NCBI GenBank assembly: GCA_026395435.1
Contig: JAPLYT010000011.1
Location: 1-42,623, forward strand
Source of the DNA: Candidatus Saccharimonadota bacterium
GTDB taxonomy: Bacteria; Patescibacteriota; Saccharimonadia; Saccharimonadales; AWTP1-31
Direction: 5' to 3'
Length of the DNA: 42,623 nt
Of this stretch, positions 28,860 through 37,018 are shown one piece after another; the first letter of the stretch is position 1, and every line of letters starts with the position of its first letter. Under the pieces are notes generated by a model, which saw nothing but the letters and a program-made list of their open reading frames with translations, made no database searches and was not told the DNA's origin. Made by a program: the position numbers and the translations under genes.

Positions 28860-29138
28860 TTGGTAGCTCGCGGTTTTCACCTCTGTTAATCGATTGATTA
28901 ATGAGCTGAACCTACCAACATACCAAGAACAGGATTTGATATACCAATACAGATTAGCATCTTACACACACCCCTGTCAAGACGTTGTCCATTCTACATT
29001 AACTCTGTGCCAGCAATCATGCACTGGCAAAGCCAGATGCTTGGATTGCTTCTTGGACATTTTGCGCTCACTGTCTTGCGGTTCGCTCTCGGCGTACAAT
29101 AAGTACGCCTCCTTTGCGATCCGCGACACTTCACGCAA
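28860..29138. repeat. Three consecutive imperfect hairpins upstream of rplC
   Basis: 28860-28918 TTGGTAG-CTC..TTAATC-gatt-GATTAA..GAG..CTACCAA; 29012-29050 AGCAATC..CTGGC-aaa-GCCAG..GATTGCT; 29062-29138 TTGCG..GCGGTTCGC..GGCGTAC-aataa-GTACGCC..GCGATCCGC..CGCAA. Confidence 0.8.
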
Positions 29139-29199
29139 ACTGCCTCAAGCACAGAGCTAATGTACTGTATTTTTGCGAGCAGTCGAAAATAGTATGTCT

Positions 29200-29712
29200 C
29201 TACGTTAATTTTTTAGGTTTTGTGAATCCCATTTTCCACTCAGCTTTGGAGAATAGCCAAGCAATCATGCCAGCAATTGGCGTAATAAATAACGCAATAC
29301 TTATATATGAAATTATTTCCTCGACATTACGTGAACGTGGGTTTATAGGCACGAGTTCCCCGCTATTGTCTACATTCGCATATAACTTTAAATTCTGGTT
29401 TACTGTGTATTGAGCATTAGTATTCTTGAGCACCCAAATTACTTCTTTGCCATCTTGCCGCTGTAATCTATATGTATAGTCACAGCGAACACCATGTACG
29501 CCCGAGCTATTACCGGATAAAGCTCTCAATAAATTGTAACCGTCGTTGCAAGAGCTTTGGTTTATGCTGATTACTTTGTAATCTGCAGACGGAGATCCAT
29601 TGCTGGGAGTGTATCTCTGGAGCAAAAACCAGGAAAATATAAGTACCGCCATAACGGCAGCACAGACTATTGATATAGTTGTTGCAGTTTTTGATGGAGG
29701 AATAAACTTCAT
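29200..29712 (-). CDS. Hypothetical membrane protein
   Basis: Start probably MKFIPPSK (29712); N- and C-terminal hydrophobic helices around an extracytoplasmic middle. Confidence 0.6.
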   Translation of the reverse strand: MKFIPPSKTATTISIVCAAVMAVLIFSWFLLQRYTPSNGSPSADYKVISINQSSCNDGYNLLRALSGNSSGVHGVRCDYTYRLQRQDGKEVIWVLKNTNAQYTVNQNLKLYANVDNSGELVPINPRSRNVEEIISYISIALFITPIAGMIAWLFSKAEWKMGFTKPKKLT

Positions 29713-29720
29713 GTGAAAAC

Positions 29721-30011
29721 CTAATTTACGATGGTGATGCCCATGGGGAGCCAATAGCTTATGAACATGGCGAGTAGGAGTAGCGCATATTCTATTTTGC
29801 GATCGATCTTGAAGTGTTCATGAGATGCAAAGAGGACGCCCACGATAGCCCCGACTGGGATTGGGATCTGTGTTCCTCCGTTAGGCTGTATGATGTAGAG
29901 CCATTGTGATCCAAGAATTAAAAAAAGTACAAGTTTGAGCACGAACACGCTGTCCATCTGTTGATAGCCCGGATTTTTAGCTTTTGATTTTTTTGTTTTA
30001 GCCATTAGCAC
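29721..30011 (-). CDS. Small hypothetical membrane protein, ~96 aa
   Basis: VFVLKLVLFLILGSQWLYII...YALLLLAMFISYWLP. Confidence 0.6.
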   Translation of the reverse strand: MLMAKTKKSKAKNPGYQQMDSVFVLKLVLFLILGSQWLYIIQPNGGTQIPIPVGAIVGVLFASHEHFKIDRKIEYALLLLAMFISYWLPMGITIVN

Positions 30012-30026
30012 TATTGTAGCATGCTT

Positions 30027-30500
30027 TTAACGGAGGATATTTTGGGCAAGAGCAATCTCGTGAGCTATGTGAAACATGCTATGCATTGGGTCCGGAAGTG
30101 AATCTGCGCCAAACCATCCGAGCTCATCTGCTTTGTGCGGCTCACCGATTGAAACGGTCTCTGGATCTACGAGAACCGTATAATTGATACCTACCCAATG
30201 AGTTTTCATTCCTTCATGTTCGCGGAGAGCGGTAAAAACTTTATTGAGTTCCAGCTCTATGGGCTCTGTACGATATTCTTCTCGTACTTCTCGGATGACG
30301 GCTTCATCAAGCGTTTCACCGAACTCTACTGCGCCACCACCGATATCCCAACGACCTTGCTCGTCGCGGCAATTCTTGCTTCGTTTCTGCAGGAGGATAT
30401 TGCCTTTCCCATCGTGAACGAGAAAGTTGATCGTCACGCCAATATAATCTATACCTCGTAGTTTATCGATTTCATCTTCGGCTATGGTAATTTCTGGCAT
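30027..30500 (-). CDS. NUDIX hydrolase
   Basis: Nudix box GGGAVEFGETLDEAVIREVREEY; likely start MPEITIAEDE at 30500. Confidence 0.9.
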   Translation of the reverse strand: MPEITIAEDEIDKLRGIDYIGVTINFLVHDGKGNILLQKRSKNCRDEQGRWDIGGGAVEFGETLDEAVIREVREEYRTEPIELELNKVFTALREHEGMKTHWVGINYTVLVDPETVSIGEPHKADELGWFGADSLPDPMHSMFHIAHEIALAQNILR

Positions 30501-30504
30501 AGAA

Positions 30505-30531
30505 AAAACCACCCTGTTGGGCGGCTCCTTT
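30505..30531 (-). terminator. Terminator downstream of rpsJ
   Basis: Minus strand CCGCCC-AACA-GGGTGG-TTTTTT, ending at the NUDIX start codon. Confidence 0.7.
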
Positions 30532-30534
30532 TTG

Positions 30535-30867
30535 TTACATTTTTATTTCGGCGTCACAGCCTGCTGGGAGGCTGATGTTCATCAGGCTATCGATGGTCTT
30601 TGGAGTTGGGTCCATAACATCGATGAGTCGTTTGTGAACGCGCATTTCGAACTGTTCACGACCTTTTTTGAATACGTGAGGACTCTTTACGACAGTGTAT
30701 GTAGTACGACGTGTTGGAAGTGGGATTGGTCCAGCAATCACGGCACCTGTACGAAGTGCTGTATCGACGATTTGCTTTGCAGCTTGGTCGATGACTTTGT
30801 GGTCATATGCTTTTAGACGAATTCGGATTCGCTGTTTATTGTCGGTTGGTTTTTTGGCGTCAGCCAT
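30535..30867 (-). CDS. rpsJ: 30S ribosomal protein uS10
   Basis: [76 protein letters not shown] at 30867 with upstream GGAG. Confidence 0.96.
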   Translation of the reverse strand: MADAKKPTDNKQRIRIRLKAYDHKVIDQAAKQIVDTALRTGAVIAGPIPLPTRRTTYTVVKSPHVFKKGREQFEMRVHKRLIDVMDPTPKTIDSLMNISLPAGCDAEIKM

Positions 30868-30958
30868 AGAATAGCTCCATTCTAGTGCGATGTAACATCT
30901 TCGTAGCGTCATGAGAACGGATACGACGACTTTTAGTCATCACGATTAATTTACTACG

Positions 30959-31195
30959 TTATTTTACAACACTTCTCTTTGCTTGTCCATCAGGTGAGAA
31001 CATATCTATATAACCACCCGGACTATAACCTGGAATTCCCTTTGCAGCCCTAGCTTCATGGGTAATTCTGCCGATGCTATTCATGGTTAAAAGTATATCT
31101 TGCGCTTCTGCATCTGTGATTTCATGAGACCAAATTTCGCACGGTATTCGATCTGCTCCACCGTAAGGACTATTTGTTTCTTCTAGTGATTTCAT
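30959..31195 (-). CDS. Small hypothetical protein, ~78 aa
   Basis: Likely start MKSLEETNSPYGG at 31195; no family recognised. Confidence 0.5.
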   Translation of the reverse strand: MKSLEETNSPYGGADRIPCEIWSHEITDAEAQDILLTMNSIGRITHEARAAKGIPGYSPGGYIDMFSPDGQAKRSVVK

Positions 31196-31220
31196 GTACT
31201 CATTATAGCGTATTTGAATA

Positions 31221-31508
31221 TCAGGTTCGAGGCAGTGTGACACCAGCCTCTTTTGCTAAAGATAGTAATTCTTTATAGGACGTGAGTATCTTTTGTTCTA
31301 GGTCATACTTTTCAAAGTGAGCTACTTGTCGAGTCAATTTTTGTAATCCAGAGATCATTTCATATATTTCTTTAATATCATTTTCTAGAGCTTCCAAGTG
31401 TCCTTCGAGGGTGTCGAATCGAGGATCAATGCGAGAACTAATTATCGAATCCATCTCTTCACGTACTAGTACTCGAATTTGTTGTAAGTCCGTAGTTGTC
31501 AAGCTCAT
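31221..31508 (-). CDS. Small coiled-coil protein, ~95 aa
   Basis: MSLTTTDLQQIRVLVREEMDS...LEGHLEALENDIKEIYEMISGLQ heptad-like pattern. Confidence 0.6.
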   Translation of the reverse strand: MSLTTTDLQQIRVLVREEMDSIISSRIDPRFDTLEGHLEALENDIKEIYEMISGLQKLTRQVAHFEKYDLEQKILTSYKELLSLAKEAGVTLPRT

Positions 31509-31788
31509 AGTATACTCACTATACACCAAACACACGTTGATTTGGTTGTAATAATCACTAACCTTCTAGTTGCCCCTCCAATTTCTCGGATATATTTTAG
31601 GAGTGATAGTACGGAGATATAGCCGAGCACGAAAACATTCCAATTACTTCGTACTGAAAAGTAATAAATAATGAAACGGCTTCGCAATTGGATGCAGATT
31701 GTTATTTCTTTCTGAGGATCGCAAGCCAGTTGTGCATATGGTACTACTGGCGCGAACCGGAAGAAAAAATAGAAAGCTGCGCCAATAA

Positions 31789-31814
31789 GAAAACCCCTCG
31801 AGTGAGGGGTTTTC
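31789..31814 (-). terminator. Strong Rho-independent terminator after tuf
   Basis: Perfect GAAAACCCCTC-gagt-GAGGGGTTTTC inverted repeat. Confidence 0.88.
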
Positions 31815-31834
31815 TGCTGCGAAGTCGCGGTATG

Positions 31835-33019
31835 TTACTTATTAATCTTTGTAACTACACCAGCGCCAACAGTTCGTCCACCTTCGCGGATAGCGAAGCG
31901 AAGACCTTGTTCCATAGCAATAGGAGCAAGTAGTTTTACCTTGAAAGTGATGGTATCACCAGGCATAACCATTTCTTTGTCAGCTGGAAGTTCAACTTCA
32001 CCAGTTACGTCCGTAGTACGGAAGTAGAACTGAGGCTTGTAGCCCTTGAAGAATGGAGTGTGACGTCCACCTTCTTCTTTGGTGAGGATATAGACTTCAG
32101 CGTCAAATTCGGTGTGAGGAGTAACAGTTCCGGTCTTCGCAAGAACTTGTCCACGCTCGATGTCATCACGCTCGATACCTCGGAGGAGGATACCAACGTT
32201 GTCACCTGCTTGACCTTGGTCGAGGTTCTTTTTGAACATTTCGACACCAGTAACGGTACTCTTACGAGTATCGCGGATACCAACGATTTCAACTTCTTCA
32301 CCAACCTTGACGATACCTTGTTCGATACGACCAGTAGCAACGGTACCACGACCCTTGATGCTGAATACGTCTTCGATAGGCATGAGGAATGGCTTGTCGA
32401 GTTCGCGTTTTGGTTCTGGGATGAAGCTGTCCATAGCTGCAACGAGTTCCATGATAGCGTCTTCGTCTGCTGCTGAGCCTTCAAGAGCCTTGGTAGCAGA
32501 ACCCTTGATGATAGGAGCATCTTCGTCGTAACCATTCTTTGCGAGTAGTTCACGGATGTCCATTTCAACGAGTTCAACGAGTTCAGGATCTGCAAGATCC
32601 ATTTTGTTCATGAATACGAGAATACTTGGAACGCCAACCTGACGTGCAAGCAAAACGTGTTCGCGAGTTTGAGGGAGTGGTCCATCGTTTGCACCAACAA
32701 CGAGGATAGCACCATCGATTTGAGCAGCACCGGTGATCATGTTCTTGACATAGTCAGCGTGTCCTGGCATATCAACGTGAGCATAGTGACGCTTTTCACT
32801 CTCATACTCTTGGTGGGAGGTAGCAATCGTAATACCACGAGCACGCTCTTCTGGAGCGTTATCGATTTGGTCGTAAGCAACAGATTTGTTTACGGCGCTT
32901 GGTAGTTTTTTAGCTAGAACTGCAGTGATTGCAGCTGTTAGCGTTGTTTTACCATGGTCAACGTGCCCCATAGTACCCACGTTAACGTGAGGTTTTGTTC
33001 GGTCAAAGTTATCAGCCAT
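31835..33019 (-). CDS. tuf: Elongation factor Tu
   Basis: [21 protein letters not shown]...[26 protein letters not shown]...NKMD. Confidence 0.98.
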   Translation of the reverse strand: MADNFDRTKPHVNVGTMGHVDHGKTTLTAAITAVLAKKLPSAVNKSVAYDQIDNAPEERARGITIATSHQEYESEKRHYAHVDMPGHADYVKNMITGAAQIDGAILVVGANDGPLPQTREHVLLARQVGVPSILVFMNKMDLADPELVELVEMDIRELLAKNGYDEDAPIIKGSATKALEGSAADEDAIMELVAAMDSFIPEPKRELDKPFLMPIEDVFSIKGRGTVATGRIEQGIVKVGEEVEIVGIRDTRKSTVTGVEMFKKNLDQGQAGDNVGILLRGIERDDIERGQVLAKTGTVTPHTEFDAEVYILTKEEGGRHTPFFKGYKPQFYFRTTDVTGEVELPADKEMVMPGDTITFKVKLLAPIAMEQGLRFAIREGGRTVGAGVVTKINK

Positions 33020-33165
33020 GTAGGTGATTCTCCTTGTTAAGTTTGTTAGAGCTATTATTGGTGTCTTCGCGATCCATATTTTGAAAAGCGTTTATGCATA
33101 ATTCAAAAAGCCCTCTCGCGAGTTACTCGAATATTATAGATGAGCCACCGATGTTTGTAAAGTGA

Positions 33166-35250
33166 TTACTTGGCGTTTTTGGCGATGATAGCTTCTGCTA
33201 CGTGGCCTGGGACATCAGCGTAGTGGTCGAGTTCCATGCTTGAGCTAGCGCGACCTTGGGTCGATGAACGAAGTGTCGTGGTATAACCAAACATTTCACC
33301 GAGCGGTACGAATGAGGTGATCTCTTTGATGCCTGAGCTGAGGTCTTCCATCGATTCGATACGTCCACGCTTGCTGTTTAGATCGCCGATGACGTCACCC
33401 ATGAATTCTTCTGGGGTAACAACAACAACTTTCATGACTGGTTCCATGAGGACAGGGTTGGCTGCACGCACACCAGCTTGGAGAGCCATTGATCCAGCGA
33501 TTTTGAAGGCCATTTCGTTAGAGTCAACATCATGGTAGCTTCCGTCGTAGAGTTCAGCTTTGACGTCAACCACTGGGTATCCAGCGAGGACACCGTTGTT
33601 CATCGCTTCTTTGATACCTTCAGATACCGGCTTGATGTACTCAGATGGGACTGTTCCACCCTTGATTGAGTTGATGAACTCAAAGCCCTTACCAGGTTCG
33701 TTCTGACTGAGTCGGAGCCATACGTGACCGTATTGACCACGTCCACCAGACTGCTTGACGAATTTACCTTCGATTTCAACAGCATCCTTACGGATGGTTT
33801 CTCGGTATGCAACCTGTGGTTGGCCAATGTTAGCTTCGACGGAGAATTCGCGCTTCATACGATCGACAAGAATTTCAAGGTGAAGCTCACCCATTCCACG
33901 AAGAATGGTCTGGCTCGTTTCGTCATCTACTTTGACGATGAAGGTTGGATCTTCTTCTGCAAGACGCTGTAATGCGATACCCATTTTTTCTTGGTCGGCT
34001 TTGGTCTTTGGTTCGACAGCAATGCTCACGGGAGGATCGGGGAATGTGATGCTTTCAAGCACGACTGGCTTAGCTGGGTCACAAAGTGTTTGCCCTGTTG
34101 TGGTGCCTTTGAGGCCCACGATAGCGGCGATATCACCTGCTTCGACTTCGTCAACGTCTTCACGCTTGTCGGCCTGCATACGGACGATACGACCAACACG
34201 TTCTTTTTCGCCTGTTGAGCTGTTTAGGATATAAGAACCAGCTTTGAGAGTTCCGGAATAGACGCGGAAGTACGCCAACTTACCCACGAAAGGATCGGTA
34301 GCGATTTTGAATGCGAGACCAGCCATAGGCTCAGTTGCAGATGGTTTGCGCTCGATTTCATCGCCAGTTTTTGGATCGGTTCCCCATGTTGAGCCACGCT
34401 CAATTGGGCTTGGGAGGAGGTCGACGACGAGGTCGAGGACCTTTTCAACGATAACACCACGGCCATCGCCACCAGTAACAGCAAAGAAGTTACCACCGAG
34501 GATAGCAGAACGGATTGCGCTCATAATTTCATCTTGGCTGAGGCCTTCTTCGCCAACTTCGAAGTACTTCTCGAGGATGGTTTCGTCTTCTGCGACAGCA
34601 TTTTCGATGAGGAGGCTTCGATATTTCTTGACCTTGTCCATCATGTCAGCGGGGATTTCTGACTCGACAAGTGCTTTGTCGGTGAAGTCAGCATAGGTGT
34701 AGGCTTTCATCGTCACCAGGTCGACAACACCATTGATCTCTTTTTCAAAACCAATTGGGAGGTGGATTGGGAACGCACGCTTGTTGAGACGAGCATGAAT
34801 GGTATCGAGAGACTTGTAAAAGTCGCCACCAGTTTGGTTAATCTTGTTGATAAAACAGATACGAGGAACTTTGTATTTGTCAGCTTGGCGCCATACAGTC
34901 TCAGATTGTGATTCAACACCCATTTTACCGTCGAAGACGACAATAGCACCATCGAGCACCCGAAGTGACCGTTCAACTTCTACGGTGAAGTCGATGTGAC
35001 CTGGGGTATCGATAATGTTGATCTGGTGATCTTTCCAGTAGCAAGAAACAGCAGCAGACACAATGGTAATACCACGCTCACGCTCTTGAGCCATCCAGTC
35101 AGTCGTTGTCTCACCGTCATGAACCGCACCGATTTTGTGCTTGAGTCCAGTGCGGAACAAGATTCCTTCTGTAGTTGTGGTTTTACCGGCATCAATATGT
35201 GCGATAATTCCGATGTTTCTAATGTGTGTGAGTGCGTATTTCTTTGCCAT
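33166..35250 (-). CDS. fusA: Elongation factor G
   Basis: RNIGIIAHIDAGKTTTTEGILFRTG...DTPGHIDFTVEVERSLRVLDGAIVV...NKIN; 694 aa. Confidence 0.98.
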   Translation of the reverse strand: MAKKYALTHIRNIGIIAHIDAGKTTTTEGILFRTGLKHKIGAVHDGETTTDWMAQERERGITIVSAAVSCYWKDHQINIIDTPGHIDFTVEVERSLRVLDGAIVVFDGKMGVESQSETVWRQADKYKVPRICFINKINQTGGDFYKSLDTIHARLNKRAFPIHLPIGFEKEINGVVDLVTMKAYTYADFTDKALVESEIPADMMDKVKKYRSLLIENAVAEDETILEKYFEVGEEGLSQDEIMSAIRSAILGGNFFAVTGGDGRGVIVEKVLDLVVDLLPSPIERGSTWGTDPKTGDEIERKPSATEPMAGLAFKIATDPFVGKLAYFRVYSGTLKAGSYILNSSTGEKERVGRIVRMQADKREDVDEVEAGDIAAIVGLKGTTTGQTLCDPAKPVVLESITFPDPPVSIAVEPKTKADQEKMGIALQRLAEEDPTFIVKVDDETSQTILRGMGELHLEILVDRMKREFSVEANIGQPQVAYRETIRKDAVEIEGKFVKQSGGRGQYGHVWLRLSQNEPGKGFEFINSIKGGTVPSEYIKPVSEGIKEAMNNGVLAGYPVVDVKAELYDGSYHDVDSNEMAFKIAGSMALQAGVRAANPVLMEPVMKVVVVTPEEFMGDVIGDLNSKRGRIESMEDLSSGIKEITSFVPLGEMFGYTTTLRSSTQGRASSSMELDHYADVPGHVAEAIIAKNAK

Positions 35251-35355
35251 TATGAGTGATCCCTTATTATGTGATTATTGCTACTTGCTGTTTCTTCTTT
35301 TTGGATTATGGCTTCCGATATTTGGGTATCCTAATACTTCCCCAGTGCTTGATCC

Positions 35356-35835
35356 TTAGAATCTTGCGAAGTGAGCGAAGGCTCGGTTAGCTTCAGCCAT
35401 CTTGTGAGTATCTTCTCGCTTCTTGACTGCTGAACCAGCGCCGTTGTAGGCGTCGGTTAGTTCAGCTGCGATGCGGTCGCCCATGCCAATACCTTTGCGT
35501 GCTCGAGCGGCTGCTACGAACCACATGATGGTAAGGTGATTTTGGCGCTGACCTTTAACTTCAAAAGGAATCTGGTAGTTGGCACCACCGACACGACGAG
35601 AACGAGTCTCAACATGGGGTTGGATGTTCTTGAGGGCTTGATCGAAGACCTCTAGAGGATTCTCTACCTTGAGTTTTTTAGCTGCTTTTTCCATACCGTT
35701 ATAGACAAGAGTTTCAGCAATTTGCTTTTTACCGTCTTGCATGACGCGGTTGATGACTTTTTGAACCATGACGCTGTCATAGATTCGATCTGGTTTGATA
35801 TCGCGAACTAACGCTTTAGTAACTTTTCGTGGCAT
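35356..35835 (-). CDS. rpsG: 30S ribosomal protein uS7
   Basis: [50 protein letters not shown]...ETRSRRVGGANYQIPFEV. Confidence 0.97.
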   Translation of the reverse strand: MPRKVTKALVRDIKPDRIYDSVMVQKVINRVMQDGKKQIAETLVYNGMEKAAKKLKVENPLEVFDQALKNIQPHVETRSRRVGGANYQIPFEVKGQRQNHLTIMWFVAAARARKGIGMGDRIAAELTDAYNGAGSAVKKREDTHKMAEANRAFAHFARF

Positions 35836-36248
35836 TATTTGCTCGCTTTCTTGGTACCGTATTTGCTACGTCCGCGCTTGCGGTCTGATACGCCCTGAAG
35901 GTCGAAGCTTCCACGTACGAGGTGATATCGCACACCTGGAAGATCTTTTACCCGTCCACCACGAACGAGCACAACAGCGTGTTCTTGGAGGTTGTGACCT
36001 TCTCCACCGATGTAAGCCCAGACTTCTTGACCGTTACTGAGACGAACACGAGCAACTTTTCGAAGTGCAGAGTTAGGTTTCTTTGGAGTTTTGGTGGTTA
36101 CTTTGATACAGACACCGCGTTTGAATGGCGCAGGTTTTTCGTAGTTACGTGTTTTGAGGTTGTTGACGACGCGTTGCAAGCTCGGAGACTTGGTTTTGGT
36201 CGTAACCTTAACACGAGGCTTTCGGACTAATTGATTAATTGTTGGCAA
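35835..36248 (-). CDS. rpsL: 30S ribosomal protein uS12
   Basis: [12 protein letters not shown]...[61 protein letters not shown]. Confidence 0.98.
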   Translation of the reverse strand: MPTINQLVRKPRVKVTTKTKSPSLQRVVNNLKTRNYEKPAPFKRGVCIKVTTKTPKKPNSALRKVARVRLSNGQEVWAYIGGEGHNLQEHAVVLVRGGRVKDLPGVRYHLVRGSFDLQGVSDRKRGRSKYGTKKASK

Positions 36249-36276
36249 GGTAAATATCCTTTTATTGCTAACTTAT

Positions 36277-36360
36277 GGAAGCTGCCGTCAAGACGTTGTT
36301 GCAGTCGCTTAAAGTTCAGCACGAACTTTATATCATCTGTAACGCGTCGACTCGACTTCC
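36277..36360. repeat. Long imperfect hairpin upstream of rpsL
   Basis: GGAAG..CGTT..AAAGTTC-agcac-GAACTTT..AACG..CTTCC. Confidence 0.72.
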
Positions 36361-36414
36361 GTTAATGTAATTGAATGTTGAAACTCAGCTGTTATTTTAA
36401 CAGATTGAACCTAC

Positions 36415-36660
36415 TCACGCAACCTTAGCTTGTAGCACCTTGATTTCATGGTCATGGCGATTAATGGTGACTGATTGATGTTTTATGACAGATTTGATGG
36501 TAGCCACATCATCCTTGAGGATTTCTACATCTTCTTTGAGTAATTTGACATCTCGAGAAATGGCTGGCACTTCAGAAACTAGTTCACGAATCGCCCTCAA
36601 TTCATCAAAAAGAGCTTCTCCGAGAACTGTTTTACGATTTTCATCTCCAATGTCATGCAT
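36415..36660 (-). CDS. Small coiled-coil protein, 81 aa
   Basis: ISRDVKLLKEDVEILKDDVATIKSVIKHQSVTINRHDHEIKVLQAKV. Confidence 0.55.
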   Translation of the reverse strand: MHDIGDENRKTVLGEALFDELRAIRELVSEVPAISRDVKLLKEDVEILKDDVATIKSVIKHQSVTINRHDHEIKVLQAKVA

Positions 36661-36735
36661 ATTTCAAAGTATAGGCGCTCAAAAATTATCTGTCAAAAGC
36701 ACGATACTTGAGCGCACGCCCGAAGTGTGCGCGGT

Positions 36736-36812
36736 CATTACTGCATGAGAGCATATGCGATCGCAGTGTGCGGGTTTAGTCCCGCACACGTAGGGTCTCT
36801 CAGGCAGTAATG
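36736..36812. repeat. Long imperfect hairpin 1 downstream of rpoC
   Basis: CATTACTGC..GAGAG..GTGTGCGGG-tttagt-CCCGCACAC..CTCTC..GCAGTAATG. Confidence 0.85.
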
Positions 36813-36831
36813 CCACAGCACGCTTTGATTA

Positions 36832-36917
36832 CGCGGTAGTGCCGTTTTAGAGACACTTCGTTGGCTAACTTGGTACGCCAACTGCGTTCGCAGATGCTCT
36901 AAAACTGCATTACCGCG
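36832..36917. repeat. Long imperfect hairpin 2 downstream of rpoC
   Basis: CGCGGTAGTGCCGTTTTAGAG...GTTGGC..GCCAAC...CTCTAAAACTGCATTACCGCG. Confidence 0.88.
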
Positions 36918-36928
36918 CAGGCCACATG

Positions 36929-37006
36929 AACCCTCAACGTGAGACAATCTGCTAACGCAGCAGGTTGGCAAAATCCAACCTGCGTAGTGTGTCGAACGTG
37001 AGGGTT
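36929..37006. repeat. Long imperfect hairpin 3 downstream of rpoC
   Basis: AACCCTCA...GCAGGTTGG-caaaat-CCAACCTGC...TGAGGGTT. Confidence 0.85.
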
Positions 37007-37018
37007 TGGGTGGCTTGC

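Noticed and set aside
35835-36248. Streptomycin-resistance changes in rpsL
   Set aside because: [12 protein letters not shown] and [13 protein letters not shown] match the usual sensitive sequence.
36844-36905. 'gttttagag...ctctaaaac' resembling a type II CRISPR repeat or tracrRNA
   Set aside because: It is the two arms of one imperfect hairpin; there is no repeat-spacer periodicity and no cas gene in the window.
36736-37006. Integron attC-like sites, given size and bulged arms
   Set aside because: No convincing GTTRRRY/RYYYAAC core pairs and no integrase gene seen.
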